The position numbers were made by a program, and so were the translations under genes. Positions 34,400 to 43,203 of a DNA stretch of 64,000 nt are shown here, piece after piece (within the stretch, counting starts at the first letter, position 1; each line of letters opens with the position of its first letter). The stretch is taken from contig OZ220731.1 in assembly GCA_965116785.1 (NCBI GenBank), positions 806,001 through 870,000 on the forward strand, written 5' to 3'. Source of the stretch: Bin87 sp965116785. GTDB lineage: Bacteria > Chloroflexota > Dehalococcoidia > Lucifugimonadales > UBA3495. The notes under the pieces are model-generated. The model saw only the letters and a list, made by a program, of their open reading frames with translations. It was not told the DNA's origin and did no database searches.

Positions 34400-34942
34400 T
34401 CAGACCGCCGAGGTGGCCTCCAGCGCGGCGCCAGCGAGTTCCCGCAGGTCCACACCGGATAGCTTCTGGCCCTGGACTCCCATCAGGCGGAGGGGCCGGC
34501 CGGGCCTGGTGATGCTGATGCGGTCCAGGACGTCCTGCCAGGCGGCAAGGTAGTCGCAGGTGCCGCCGCCGTTGGGATCGTCGCCGCCCTCTATGCTCTC
34601 GCCAGTCGGGAGTCGTACCGCCGTTACGGCGCAGGGGTCGGCGGTGGGGGCCAGCATCATGACGGGAAGGTCATCCTCGGATAGCCCGGCTTGGCCCAGA
34701 AGGCCGCGCACCGTCGCGGATACGCCGTGCATGCCGAAGACCACAAGGTGGGCGAAGCTGGCGTCTCCCTTTTCGAACTCGGTGCGATACCGGCGGAAGA
34801 TGTCATGGGAGCCCGTGGCATTCGGCTTGACCAGGAAGAGGGCCATCGCCGGGAACCCCTCCGGTTCGATAGGCGCCTGAGCGAGATCATCTCTCCACCG
34901 GAGCAGCTTTTCGTGGTCGTGTGGGTCAAAGTGGTGGGGCAT
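34400..34942 (-). CDS. Hypothetical protein
   Basis: An unrecognised 180-residue soluble protein. It begins MPHHFDPHDHE, rich in His, and has alternating alpha/beta segments (FAHLVVFGMHGVSATVRGLLG; LPVMMLAPTADP) and an Ala-rich end. The start at 34942 has AGAGGA at good spacing; the ATG six bases earlier sits too close to it. It lies 9 bases after the PhnB-like VOC gene on the same strand, so the two are probably co-transcribed. Confidence 0.6.
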   Translation of the reverse strand: MPHHFDPHDHEKLLRWRDDLAQAPIEPEGFPAMALFLVKPNATGSHDIFRRYRTEFEKGDASFAHLVVFGMHGVSATVRGLLGQAGLSEDDLPVMMLAPTADPCAVTAVRLPTGESIEGGDDPNGGGTCDYLAAWQDVLDRISITRPGRPLRLMGVQGQKLSGVDLRELAGAALEATSAV

Positions 34943-34951
34943 GATCATCCT

Positions 34952-35422
34952 CTAGTCGCCGTTGTACGCCCGTCGCAACCGGTCCACATCGATTTTCACC
35001 ATGGTGATAAGCTCGTTGAGCACCGCGTTGGCTTGCGGGCCCTCCCGCATCAGCTCAGACAGTTCGGCGGGCACGATCTGCCAATGGACGCCAAACTTGT
35101 CCTGGATCCAGCCACACTGGATTGGCGAACCGTCCTTGGCCAGCCGGTCCCAATATTGGTCGATTTCCTCTTGGGAATCGCAGTTGACCATGAAGGAAAT
35201 GGCCGGTGTGAATTCGTAGGCTGGGATGCCGTCGAAGGCCGTGAAGTGTTGACCTTTGATCACGAATGACACGACGTGACTGCCCGCGCCGGGGCCTTCC
35301 GGCAGCGCGGTGTCTTCGATGATTTGGGAATCTCTGAAAAGCGAAACGTAAAACTCCGCAGCTTCACGCGCGCACCCATCCAGCCACAGGAACGGGGTGA
35401 TGTGCGGCCCTTCGTTGCTCAT
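34952..35422 (-). CDS. VOC family protein, PhnB-like
   Basis: A 156-residue PhnB/3-demethylubiquinone-methyltransferase-like VOC protein: ITPFLWLDGCAREAAEFYVSLF at the start, VVSFVIKGQHFTAFDG, and PIQCGWIQDKFGVHWQIVP near the end. The fold is of the glyoxalase/bleomycin-resistance superfamily; the enzymatic role of this subgroup is generally unknown. It is upstream of, and probably co-transcribed with, the His-rich unknown protein. Confidence 0.85.
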   Translation of the reverse strand: MSNEGPHITPFLWLDGCAREAAEFYVSLFRDSQIIEDTALPEGPGAGSHVVSFVIKGQHFTAFDGIPAYEFTPAISFMVNCDSQEEIDQYWDRLAKDGSPIQCGWIQDKFGVHWQIVPAELSELMREGPQANAVLNELITMVKIDVDRLRRAYNGD

Positions 35423-35495
35423 CGTGCATGTACCATCCTGAGAGTTGGGCTAATTGTACCCGATGAGGCCGTTGGTGGCTGGAAGCGTGCCGTAG

Positions 35496-35948
35496 TCAGC
35501 CGGCGTCGAACTGGACCAGGATTCCGTCCGGATCGTAGACGTAGAAGCTGCCGACGCGCCCCTCGGCGTTGGTCCACACGTCCATCGGAGCGGCAAGGGG
35601 AACACCTTGCGCTGACAGGTTTTCGGCGAGGGCTTTGGGCTCAGAAACGCTGAACGAAATATGGCTGATGCCAACCTGGTCCAATTTGATGGGCGTTCCG
35701 TCGGGGCTCTCGCCGGGATGGCTGGTCATGGTCAGTGTGGGCTTGGCGCCGTCAGCGTACGCGAGTCGGACCTGGTGGCGGGTGGCCCGATTGTGGGCGT
35801 AGACATGGGGCAGGCCGCCGGTGGTGGTGTCCTGGATGACGTCGCTGACGATGAACATCCCCAGCGCGTCGCAGTAGAACTGCAACGAAACGTCGAGGTC
35901 TCGCACGCAAATGGCGATATGAGACACGCCCGAGGCGTTCATGGGCAT
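35496..35948 (-). CDS. VOC (glyoxalase-like) protein, tandem copy A
   Basis: A 150-residue VOC protein: VSHIAICVRDLDVSLQFY, GLPHVYAHNRATRH, KLDQVGISHISFSV and a last strand YDPDGILVQFD. It has the paired beta-alpha-beta-beta-beta units and metal-site His residues of the superfamily, but the final glutamate usual at a DPDGxxxEF end is Gln (VQF). It is closely similar to the next gene upstream, so the two form a tandem duplication. AGGAGG lies 7 bases before the ATG at 35948. Possible roles are dioxygenase, glyoxalase or epimerase. Confidence 0.88.
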   Translation of the reverse strand: MPMNASGVSHIAICVRDLDVSLQFYCDALGMFIVSDVIQDTTTGGLPHVYAHNRATRHQVRLAYADGAKPTLTMTSHPGESPDGTPIKLDQVGISHISFSVSEPKALAENLSAQGVPLAAPMDVWTNAEGRVGSFYVYDPDGILVQFDAG

Positions 35949-36019
35949 GATGGATCCTCCTGCTCAGTGATGGCCGGCGCTCAATCGAGTGGCGTAGCGA
36001 TGCGGTGGAGGCGTAACGA

Positions 36020-36478
36020 TCATCCTCCGCCGCTGTCGAACTGCACCAGGATGCCGTCGGGGTCGTAGACGAAGATGCTGGAAACCTCACCGTTGGCGTT
36101 GGTGAAACCATCCATCGGTCCGGCCAGTTCCACCCCGGCGGCGATCAGCTCATCGGCCAGGCCCTTGACGTCGGACACGCTGAACGATATGTGGCTGATG
36201 CCCACCTGGTCGAGCTTGATTGCGCCCCCGTCGGCGTCATCGCCGGGGTGGCTGGTCATCACCAGGGTGGGAACCGCGCCGTCGCCGTAGGACAGGATGG
36301 CCTGGCGGCGCGTTGACCGGTCGTGCGCGTAGACATGGGGCAGGCCGCCGGTGGAGGTGTCCTGGACTCTATCGACAGTGACGGTCATTCCCAGGATGTC
36401 GCGGTAGAACTTCAGAGATTCGTCCAGATCGCGGACGCAAACGGCGATGTGGGAAACGCCGGAAGAATTCATCGCCAT
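36020..36478 (-). CDS. VOC (glyoxalase-like) protein, tandem copy B
   Basis: A 152-residue paralogue of copy A, identical at roughly two thirds of positions by eye, including VSHIAVCVRDLD, GLPHVYAHDRSTR, LDQVGISHISFSV and YDPDGILVQFD with the same Gln. The difference is spread along the protein, so the duplication is not recent. A consensus-like promoter lies upstream on the minus strand, and the two copies are probably transcribed together. Confidence 0.88.
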   Translation of the reverse strand: MAMNSSGVSHIAVCVRDLDESLKFYRDILGMTVTVDRVQDTSTGGLPHVYAHDRSTRRQAILSYGDGAVPTLVMTSHPGDDADGGAIKLDQVGISHISFSVSDVKGLADELIAAGVELAGPMDGFTNANGEVSSIFVYDPDGILVQFDSGGG

Positions 36479-36531
36479 GGCTAGGCCTCCTGAGCCGGTG
36501 TGGAGCGCATCGGTATCAACAATTCAGCGTA

Positions 36532-36560
36532 ATGCTACTGCCGCGACCGGGGGATGTCAA
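36532..36560 (-). promoter_or_regulatory. Promoter of the VOC gene pair
   Basis: On the minus strand TTGACA (36560-36555) is followed after 17 bases by TAGCAT (36537-36532), a near-consensus sigma-70-type pair, about 54 bases before the VOC copy B start. It overlaps the last codon of the MATE gene. Confidence 0.65.
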
Positions 36561-37945
36561 AATCGGCGGCGGGTGGCGTGCCGGCCCCAGTCGTCCACGC
36601 GTTTCCACACGAGGATAAGGGCGCCCAGGCCAAGCAGCATCGCCCCCACGTCGGTCGCCGGGAATGACCACCAGACTCCCCAGACGCCGAAGACGTGGGA
36701 CAAGCCAAAGACCCACGCGAGGAGCAGCACGACCCGTTGGGTCATGGTGAGGACCACGGACGGCCACGCCATTCCCAGCGCCTGAAACGCGATCGAACTC
36801 ACGAACTCGATGCCCACGATAGGCAGGGCCAACAGGGCGATGCGCAGCGCGTGGCCCGACTCGGCCGGCAACCCCTCGCGCGTCGCAAACAGGGTGACGA
36901 TGTGCCCGGCGGTCGGCAGAATTATGGCGACCATGATCCCGCCGCCTACCGTGGCTCCCAGGCAGCTCTGCCAGATGGCCTGGCGCACCCGGTGGTAGTT
37001 GCCGGCGCCGTAGTTGTAGGCTGCCAACGGCAGGTAGGCCAGCGCCGCGCCGATAAAGGGCGCCAGGGCGAACTCCAGCACCGCGTTGATGACGCCGAAA
37101 AGCGCGATGTAGGCGTCTCCACCCGGGTACTGGCTGAGGATGTTGTTGATGACGACGACCACCACGGAACGGGCGCTCTCGATGATGAAGATCGGAATTC
37201 CCAGCGCGGCAATCTCTCGCATCAACTCCAACCGGGGGATCAGCGCGTCCACGCTGATACGCAAGGCGCTGCGCCCGGACACGTAGAACCAAACGGCGAA
37301 AAGAACGGCGCCGCCTTGGGCGGTCACGGTGGCGGCCGCGGCTCCGGTCACACCCCATCCCAGCGCCAATATGAACAGCGCATCCAGGATAACGTTCAAC
37401 ACCGCGCCTCCGGCCAACACCACGGTAGCCGTGCCGGGCCTCCCTTCTGCCATCAGCAGGTTGTTGACCGCGATCGCGATCATGGTGAACAGGCTGCCGG
37501 GCAGGATGATGACCAGGTACTGGTTGGCGAACCCGACCGTGCGCTCCGAGGCCCCCATCCAGATCGCCATCTGGTCCAGGTGCGTCAATCCGGCGATGGT
37601 GGCGGCGAGATAAACCGGGAGGAGGATCGCCAGCGATGAACCGATGACCCGAGACGCCCGGCGTGGGTCACGGGCGCCCAACGCTCGGGATACTACCGAC
37701 ATCCCACCCAGGCCGGGCAAAAGCCCAATGGCGACTGCCGCGATTTGCACCGGGAACGCCGCTGACAGGCCGCTCAGCGCGTTGACGCCCACCACGTTCC
37801 CGATGAATGCGCGGTCCACGATGCTGTACAGGGCCATCACGATGATGGCGAACATCGGGGGAAAAGCCATCTGCAGGAGGAGCCGCCACATGGGCGCGGT
37901 TCCCATGGCGTCGGTCTGGCGGGTAGAACGTTCCTGCGTTGACAT
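36557..37945 (-). CDS. MATE family efflux transporter
   Basis: A 462-residue membrane protein with about 12 hydrophobic helices and typical MATE segments: IVDRAFIGNVVGVNALSGLS, GLLPGLGGMSVVSRALGARD, and FALAPFIGAALAYLPLAAYNYGAGN. MATE proteins export drugs or metabolites using Na+ or H+ gradients. Substrate is unknown. It diverges from yebC, with 159 bases between starts. Confidence 0.92.
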   Translation of the reverse strand: MSTQERSTRQTDAMGTAPMWRLLLQMAFPPMFAIIVMALYSIVDRAFIGNVVGVNALSGLSAAFPVQIAAVAIGLLPGLGGMSVVSRALGARDPRRASRVIGSSLAILLPVYLAATIAGLTHLDQMAIWMGASERTVGFANQYLVIILPGSLFTMIAIAVNNLLMAEGRPGTATVVLAGGAVLNVILDALFILALGWGVTGAAAATVTAQGGAVLFAVWFYVSGRSALRISVDALIPRLELMREIAALGIPIFIIESARSVVVVVINNILSQYPGGDAYIALFGVINAVLEFALAPFIGAALAYLPLAAYNYGAGNYHRVRQAIWQSCLGATVGGGIMVAIILPTAGHIVTLFATREGLPAESGHALRIALLALPIVGIEFVSSIAFQALGMAWPSVVLTMTQRVVLLLAWVFGLSHVFGVWGVWWSFPATDVGAMLLGLGALILVWKRVDDWGRHATRRRF

Positions 37946-37969
37946 GTGCGAAGTGGTCAGCTACTTATT

Positions 37970-37998
37970 TTGACCGGTTAAACGCCGCGATGCTAAAA
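37970..37998 (+). promoter_or_regulatory. Promoter of the yebC-ruvC-ruvA operon
   Basis: TTGACC, a 17-base spacer ending in TGC, then TAAAAT. The combination of near-consensus -35 and extended -10 makes this the clearest promoter in the window; it lies about 107 bases before yebC. Confidence 0.75.
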
Positions 37999-38104
37999 TC
38001 AGGCGACCACGCATTATAAGAAGAACGGGATGCCAGCGAGCGTCCACCTGGACACCAATCTCCGTAGAAGTGAGATGGGACGGGGTACGTCAAGGAGGTG
38101 TCAA

Positions 38105-38872
38105 ATGTCCGGACATTCCAAGTGGTCGACCATCAAGCGAGCCAAAGGCGCGGCAGACGCCAAGCGCGGGGCGCTGTTCACCAAGTTGGCGCGCAACATC
38201 AGCCTGGCAGTCAATGAAGGCGGCGGCGGAGATCCGGATATGAACTTCCGGCTGCGCATAGCCGTCGATCAGGCCAGGGCCAACAACATGCCGCAGGACA
38301 GCATCACCCGCGCCATCCGCCGAGCGACCGGCGAAGGCGGTGAAGGGATGGAGGACCTTGCGGAGGTTACCTATGAGGGGTACGGCCCCAGCGGCGGGGC
38401 GATCCTGGTGAAGGCGCTGACCACCAACCGCAATCGGACCGCATCCGAGGTGAGGTCCGCGTTCAACAAGGGCGGCGGGAACCTCGGCGATGCGGGCTGT
38501 GTCGCCTGGAACTTCGACAGCCGCGGCCTGATCACCCTCGAGATCACCGACGAGGCGGTGGCTGAGGAACTCATCATGACCGCCATCGACGCCGAGGCCG
38601 AGGATGTCAACTTCGAGGACGGCATCCTGGAAGTGTATACGGCTCCGGAGAATCTGCTTTCAGTAAAGTCCGCGCTGGAAGGGGAAGGAGCCCTGCCGTC
38701 GTCGGCGGACGTGTCCATGGTGCCCAAAACCGTGGTGCCGCTCGAGGACAAAGCAGCCGAACAGACATTGAGGCTGCTGGACAGTCTGGAAGAATTGGCA
38801 GACGTGCAGAAGGCGTACACCAACGCCGATTTCCCGGCGGAAGTGCTGGAACGCTACGGGTCCGCCGCCTGA
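38105..38872 (+). CDS. yebC: YebC/PmpR family translation-associated regulator
   Basis: A 255-residue YebC protein: SGHSKWSTIKRAKGAADAKRGALF at the start, NNMPQDSITRAIRRATGEG, EGYGPSGGAILVKALTTNRNRT and VAWNFDSRGLI. The family was named as transcriptional regulators, and some members relieve ribosome stalling. AGGAGG lies 7 bases before the ATG at 38105. Its TGA overlaps the ruvC ATG, giving the operon yebC-ruvC-ruvA; yebC adjoins ruv genes in many bacteria. Confidence 0.95.
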   Translation: MSGHSKWSTIKRAKGAADAKRGALFTKLARNISLAVNEGGGGDPDMNFRLRIAVDQARANNMPQDSITRAIRRATGEGGEGMEDLAEVTYEGYGPSGGAILVKALTTNRNRTASEVRSAFNKGGGNLGDAGCVAWNFDSRGLITLEITDEAVAEELIMTAIDAEAEDVNFEDGILEVYTAPENLLSVKSALEGEGALPSSADVSMVPKTVVPLEDKAAEQTLRLLDSLEELADVQKAYTNADFPAEVLERYGSAA

Positions 38873-39393
38873 TGCGCGTCCTCGCTATCGACCCTGGCAC
38901 CATGCGGATGGGATACGCTGTCCTTGACGCTGAGCCGGCTCCGGAGGCGGACGACTACGGGGTCGTGCCGATGCGTCGCGACATGCCCATTGAGCAACGC
39001 CTGTACCAGCTGCATACGCACATCCTGAACATGATCCACGTGTTCCAGCCGGATGCCATAGCGGTTGAGGACCCGTTTGTGGGCCGCGGCGAGCGCTCGT
39101 TCGCGAAATCCGCGTTGGCTATCGGACAGGCACAGGCGGTGGTGCTGATCGGAGCGGCCAGCCAGGGAATACCGGTGCACCGGTACTCGCCGGCCGACGT
39201 GAAGATGGCGGTCACCGATTACGGGCGGGCCAGCAAAGAGCAGGTGCAGCAAATCGCCTCCTCGCGGTTAGGTTTGGCGCACCAACCGGAACCAGACGCG
39301 GCCGACGCGCTGGCGGTGGGTCTTTGCCACCTGCAACGCTTGCAGGCCGACGAACTGGCCTCGCGCGAGATAGCGCCGGGAAAGGAACTGTAA
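38872..39393 (+). CDS. ruvC: Crossover junction endodeoxyribonuclease RuvC
   Basis: A 173-residue RNase H-fold resolvase. Active-site acids are visible: Asp7 in LAIDPGTMRMGYAV, a Glu in IAVEDPFVGRG, and the C-terminal PEPDAADALAVGLCH pair. It cuts Holliday junctions with RuvAB; ruvA follows after 3 bases, whereas ruvB is not in the window. The start overlaps the yebC stop. Confidence 0.95.
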   Translation: MRVLAIDPGTMRMGYAVLDAEPAPEADDYGVVPMRRDMPIEQRLYQLHTHILNMIHVFQPDAIAVEDPFVGRGERSFAKSALAIGQAQAVVLIGAASQGIPVHRYSPADVKMAVTDYGRASKEQVQQIASSRLGLAHQPEPDAADALAVGLCHLQRLQADELASREIAPGKEL

Positions 39394-39396
39394 GCG

Positions 39397-39984
39397 GTGT
39401 TGGTCGGCGTGCGGGGCGCGCTGGAGGCCGTCGGGTCGGACTGGGTCAACGTGCAGGTAGGCGGTGTCACGCTGCAGGTGTCCGTGCCTGCATCATCGAT
39501 CACCGGTCTGGGCAACGTGGGCGAGCAGGTGCGGCTGCATACCATCCTTCGCATTCAGAACGAACAGCCGGTGCTGTACGGGTTTGCGGAGGCTGGGTCA
39601 GTCGAACTTTTTGGCGCATTGACGGCAGTGTCGGGCATCGGGCCGCGCTCTGCAATGTCGATCCTGTCGGAGCTGGGCGAGGACGGATTCCGCCAGGCCG
39701 TGGCGTCGGAGGACGTGACCGCCCTGGCCCGCGCCCAAGGGGTGGGACGACGCACGGCCCAGCGGGTCGTGCTGGAGTTGCGTGGCAAGCTTCCGGACGC
39801 GGACGCCGGGTCGCCGGTTCTCGCGGCCGCCGCAGGGACCGACGCCGAGGCCGTGGAAGCGCTGACGGCCCTGGGGATGACGCTGGCCGACGCGCGGCAG
39901 GCGGTCGCCGCGTTGGAATTGCCCGCGGGTGTAGCGCTCGAGGACAAGGTGCGGCAGGCGCTTCTGGCCATTGGGGGCGGCTAG
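39397..39984 (+). CDS. ruvA: Holliday junction DNA helicase subunit RuvA
   Basis: A 195-residue RuvA: N-terminal OB fold (VGVRGALEAVGSDWVNVQVGGV), two helix-hairpin-helix motifs (LTAVSGIGPRSAMSIL; RAQGVGRRTAQRVVLELRGK) and the C-terminal RuvB-binding domain (AVEALTALGMTLADARQAV). It binds Holliday junctions as a tetramer and loads RuvB. The start is GTG at 39397 following AAGGAA, 3 bases after ruvC. Confidence 0.95.
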   Translation: MLVGVRGALEAVGSDWVNVQVGGVTLQVSVPASSITGLGNVGEQVRLHTILRIQNEQPVLYGFAEAGSVELFGALTAVSGIGPRSAMSILSELGEDGFRQAVASEDVTALARAQGVGRRTAQRVVLELRGKLPDADAGSPVLAAAAGTDAEAVEALTALGMTLADARQAVAALELPAGVALEDKVRQALLAIGGG

Positions 39985-39995
39985 GGGCGATGCCT

Positions 39996-40001
39996 TATAA
40001 T
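39996..40001 (+). promoter_or_regulatory. Possible -10 element for uvrB
   Basis: TATAAT lies 71 bases before uvrB and just after ruvA. TTGGGG is 19 bases upstream of it, a poor -35. No LexA-type palindrome was recognised. Confidence 0.4.
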
Positions 40002-40071
40002 CCCGTTGGCGCAATCGGACCGACGCTTTGTTCCCGGCGCCAGCAGCACGCGGCGATGATTCGGAGGAACC

Positions 40072-42078
40072 ATGCCTGACTTTCAGCTCGTAGCGGATTT
40101 CGGCATGATGGGCGACCAGGAACAGGCCGTGCAGAAACTTTCTGCCGGCGTGCGCGAGGGCCTTGGCTACCAGACCCTGTTGGGCGTCACCGGCAGCGGC
40201 AAGACCTTCACCATGGCCAACATCGTGCAGGAGGTGCAGCGTCCGACGATTGTGATCGCACACAACAAGACGCTGGCCGCGCAGTTGGCGACGGAGTTCA
40301 AAGAATTCTTCCCGCACAACGCGGTGGAGTACTTCGTCTCCTACTACGACTACTACCAGCCGGAAGCGTACATCCCGCGCACCGACACTTACATCGAGAA
40401 GGACAGCAGCGTCAACGAAGAGCTGGATAAACTCCGGCTGGCGTCCACCACCTCGCTGCTCACACGCCGCGACACGTTGATCGTGGCTTCGGTTTCGTGC
40501 ATCTACGGCCTGGGAGACCCATCGGACTACTTCGAGATGGTGGCCCGGGTGGAAGTGGGCGAGGAGTACAACCGCCGGGCGCTGCTGCGGCAACTCATCG
40601 ACATGCAGTACGAGCGCAACGATACTGACCTGGCCCGCGGCCGGTTCACGGTACGGGGCGACACCCTGGAGATCGTGCCGGCGTACGAGGAGTTCGCGGT
40701 GCGGATCCAGTTCTTCGGGGACGAGGTGGAGCGCATCCTGACCCTGGACACGCTGACCGGCGAGGTCCTCAACGAGCGCAGCGAGTTTTCCGTCTACCCG
40801 GCCAAGCACTTCGTCACCAGCCGGGAGAAGCTGGACGCCGCTCTGATTGACATCGATGCCGAGATGAAGGAGCGGGTGGACTGGCTGCGTGAGCAGGGCA
40901 AGTTGCTGGAGGCGCAGCGCCTGGAACAGCGCACCCGGTACGACATGGAAATGCTGGACGAAACCGGGTTCTGCGCTGGCGTGGAGAATTACGCGCGCCA
41001 CCTCTCCCGGCGACCGGCCGGCAGCCCGCCGTGGACGCTGCTGGACTACTTCCCTGACGACTACCTGATGTTCGTGGACGAGTCGCACATGACGCTGCCG
41101 CAGGTGCGCGGGATGTACAACGGCGACATTTCCCGCAAGACCACGCTGGTGGAGTACGGCTTCCGGCTCCCGTCGGCGCTGGACAACCGGCCGCTGCACT
41201 TCCAGGAGTTCGAGGACCACATCAACCAGGTGGTTTACGTGTCGGCGACGCCGGGCCCTCTGGAACTGGAGCGCACGAGCACCATCGTGGAGCAGGTCAT
41301 CCGGCCCACCGGGTTGCTGGATCCGACCATCCAGGTCAAACCCACCGACGGCCAGATCGACGACCTGCTGCATGAAATCCGGATGCGCGTGGAGCAGCAG
41401 GAAAGGGTGTTGGTGACCACGCTGACCAAACGCATGGCCGAGGAGATGGCTGACTACCTGTCGGAGATGGGGATCCGCAATCACTACCTCCACTCGGACA
41501 TCGAAACCCTCAACCGAGTGGAGATCCTGCGGGACCTCCGGCTGGGTATCTACGATGTTGTCGTGGGAATCAACCTGCTCCGGGAAGGACTGGACCTGCC
41601 CGAGGTGAGCCTCGTGGCGATCCTCGACGCGGACAAGGAGGGATACCTGCGCTCGACCACGTCGCTGATCCAGACGGTTGGCCGTGCTGCTCGTCACGCC
41701 TCCGGGCACGTGATCATGTACGCCGACCGGGTCACCGACTCCATGCAGAATGCCATCGACGAGACCTATCGCCGGCGGGCCATCCAGGGCGCGCACAACG
41801 AGCGCCACGGGATCGAGCCGCAGTCGATCCACAAGGCCGTGCGGGACATCACTGAGGGTCTGCGCCGCGTTGCCGAGACCAAGGCTGCTTACCAGGTTGC
41901 GCGGGAGGAAATGTCGCGGGACGACATGTACCGGGTAATCAAGGACCTGGAGTTCCAGATGAAAGAGGCCGCCCGGTCCCTGGAGTTTGAGAAGGCGGCG
42001 CACCTGCGCGACGAGATGCTGGAACTGAAGAAGATTATCCTCACCGAGGAGAAGATGATGGCGGTCGCCGGCGCCTAA
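40072..42078 (+). CDS. uvrB: Excinuclease ABC subunit B
   Basis: A 668-residue UvrB of normal length. Walker A is LGVTGSGKTFTMAN (about residue 38), the beta-hairpin region is YFVSYYDYYQPEAYIP, helicase motifs follow including MFVDESHMTLPQ and ATPGP, the GINLLREGLDLPEV and QTVGRAARH motifs are present, and the C-terminal UVR motif FEKAAHLRDEML closes it. With UvrA and UvrC it recognises and excises bulky DNA lesions. It ends 3 bases before the convergent zinc-ribbon gene. Confidence 0.97.
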   Translation: MPDFQLVADFGMMGDQEQAVQKLSAGVREGLGYQTLLGVTGSGKTFTMANIVQEVQRPTIVIAHNKTLAAQLATEFKEFFPHNAVEYFVSYYDYYQPEAYIPRTDTYIEKDSSVNEELDKLRLASTTSLLTRRDTLIVASVSCIYGLGDPSDYFEMVARVEVGEEYNRRALLRQLIDMQYERNDTDLARGRFTVRGDTLEIVPAYEEFAVRIQFFGDEVERILTLDTLTGEVLNERSEFSVYPAKHFVTSREKLDAALIDIDAEMKERVDWLREQGKLLEAQRLEQRTRYDMEMLDETGFCAGVENYARHLSRRPAGSPPWTLLDYFPDDYLMFVDESHMTLPQVRGMYNGDISRKTTLVEYGFRLPSALDNRPLHFQEFEDHINQVVYVSATPGPLELERTSTIVEQVIRPTGLLDPTIQVKPTDGQIDDLLHEIRMRVEQQERVLVTTLTKRMAEEMADYLSEMGIRNHYLHSDIETLNRVEILRDLRLGIYDVVVGINLLREGLDLPEVSLVAILDADKEGYLRSTTSLIQTVGRAARHASGHVIMYADRVTDSMQNAIDETYRRRAIQGAHNERHGIEPQSIHKAVRDITEGLRRVAETKAAYQVAREEMSRDDMYRVIKDLEFQMKEAARSLEFEKAAHLRDEMLELKKIILTEEKMMAVAGA

Positions 42079-42081
42079 AGA

Positions 42082-43203
42082 CTACCAGTGCTGGGCCAGG
42101 TTGGTGACGAGGTTGTAGATGAACCAGCCGTCGCCGGTGCGGAACTCCTGGGGTTTGGCCGTCTGGGCGTCGCGCATGACGCCGATGCCGTCCGCGTAGG
42201 GGTCGAAGGAAACGATACGATCATAGCGGATGCGGAACCGCTTGCGAGGGCCATGGAAGTAGATGTGCTTGCTGGTCACGCCGAGCAATCCCGTGTCTTC
42301 GTGGACGGTTTCCTCCCATTCCACGGAACGACTGCTGAACGTGCTGGGACGGTAATAAAGGCCCTTGGCGACCCGGACGCTGACCCCGTGTGAGGTGCCG
42401 CGCCGCTCCCGTCGGGTTTTGACTTCGTAATAGCCGACGCCGTCGATGACCCAAACCAACTGCTCGGACTTCATCAGGTTGAAGGGGATGGGCGGCAGTT
42501 CGCCAAGCCGCTCTGGGATCAGCCCCTCGGCCGCCTCGCGGATCACGGCGGACTTGATCATATTGTGGTAAGCGCCGTTGGCGTCGACGTCGGATTGATC
42601 CAATCCGAAACGCCGGAGATAGCGGATCAGGGCGTTCTCCTCATCCAGGTTCAGGACGCCGTCCTCCAGGGATCCTTCAACGGCGGCCTCCCATGCCTGG
42701 ATGAGCAGCGAGCGCCGCTCGGTTGGCGAAAACTCGGAGTCTTCGAGGGTTTGGGCGAGATCATCCAGGTGGTCGTCGCCCGGAGTGGTGGCCAGGGCCG
42801 CAAGTCGGGCGTCAAGCATGAGGCGATCCCGGGCAGCGCGGTCCAGTTCGTCAGCAGCGGTCTGGCTTGCCTTGTTCTGCTCGGTGATGGCGAATCGCTC
42901 CCGGAAGTCCCGCAGCCGAACCTCTTCGTCCTGAGTGAGGATGCCGTCGGCCAAACCCTCACGCACGGCCTGATGCCAACCCTCGGCGAGGGCCGCCCGG
43001 ACACCGCCCTCGTCGATGTAGGCGCCGGCGGCGATGGATTCCAGATCGCCCAGGAGCGCGGCTTCACTGAAGTTGGACCGTCCCGCCGCGTCGGCTACGA
43101 GAGCGACCATCCGCTGGCGGCCCGCCTTGTGTGCGTGATCGCAATCCTGGTGACTGCGACGCAAGAACCCGGCTTTGCCGCCGCAGTACTTGCAGCTACC
43201 CAT
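42082..43203 (-). CDS. Hypothetical zinc-ribbon protein with TerB-like helical repeats
   Basis: A 373-residue protein without a firm family. It begins CKYCGGKAGFLRRSHQDC (two CxxC-like pairs, probable zinc ribbon), continues with two similar helical blocks ending GLADGILTQDEEVRLRDF and GSLEDGVLNLDEENALIRYL, whose D-G-x-L-x-x-D-E turns resemble TerB or EF-hand-like tellurite-resistance domains, and ends in a beta-rich PH-like part (GVSVRVAKGLYYRP, HIYFHGPRKRFRIRYDRIVSF). Similar ribbon-helical-PH proteins are often called short C-terminal or TerB proteins. It overlaps the end of the DUF4392 gene by 8 bases and should be co-transcribed with it. Confidence 0.7.
   Translation of the reverse strand: MGSCKYCGGKAGFLRRSHQDCDHAHKAGRQRMVALVADAAGRSNFSEAALLGDLESIAAGAYIDEGGVRAALAEGWHQAVREGLADGILTQDEEVRLRDFRERFAITEQNKASQTAADELDRAARDRLMLDARLAALATTPGDDHLDDLAQTLEDSEFSPTERRSLLIQAWEAAVEGSLEDGVLNLDEENALIRYLRRFGLDQSDVDANGAYHNMIKSAVIREAAEGLIPERLGELPPIPFNLMKSEQLVWVIDGVGYYEVKTRRERRGTSHGVSVRVAKGLYYRPSTFSSRSVEWEETVHEDTGLLGVTSKHIYFHGPRKRFRIRYDRIVSFDPYADGIGVMRDAQTAKPQEFRTGDGWFIYNLVTNLAQHW

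Noticed and set aside
39598..42003. Very long open frame on the strand opposite uvrB (about 800 codons)
   Set aside because: It is an antisense shadow of the high-GC uvrB gene; it has no recognisable domain and uvrB is certain.
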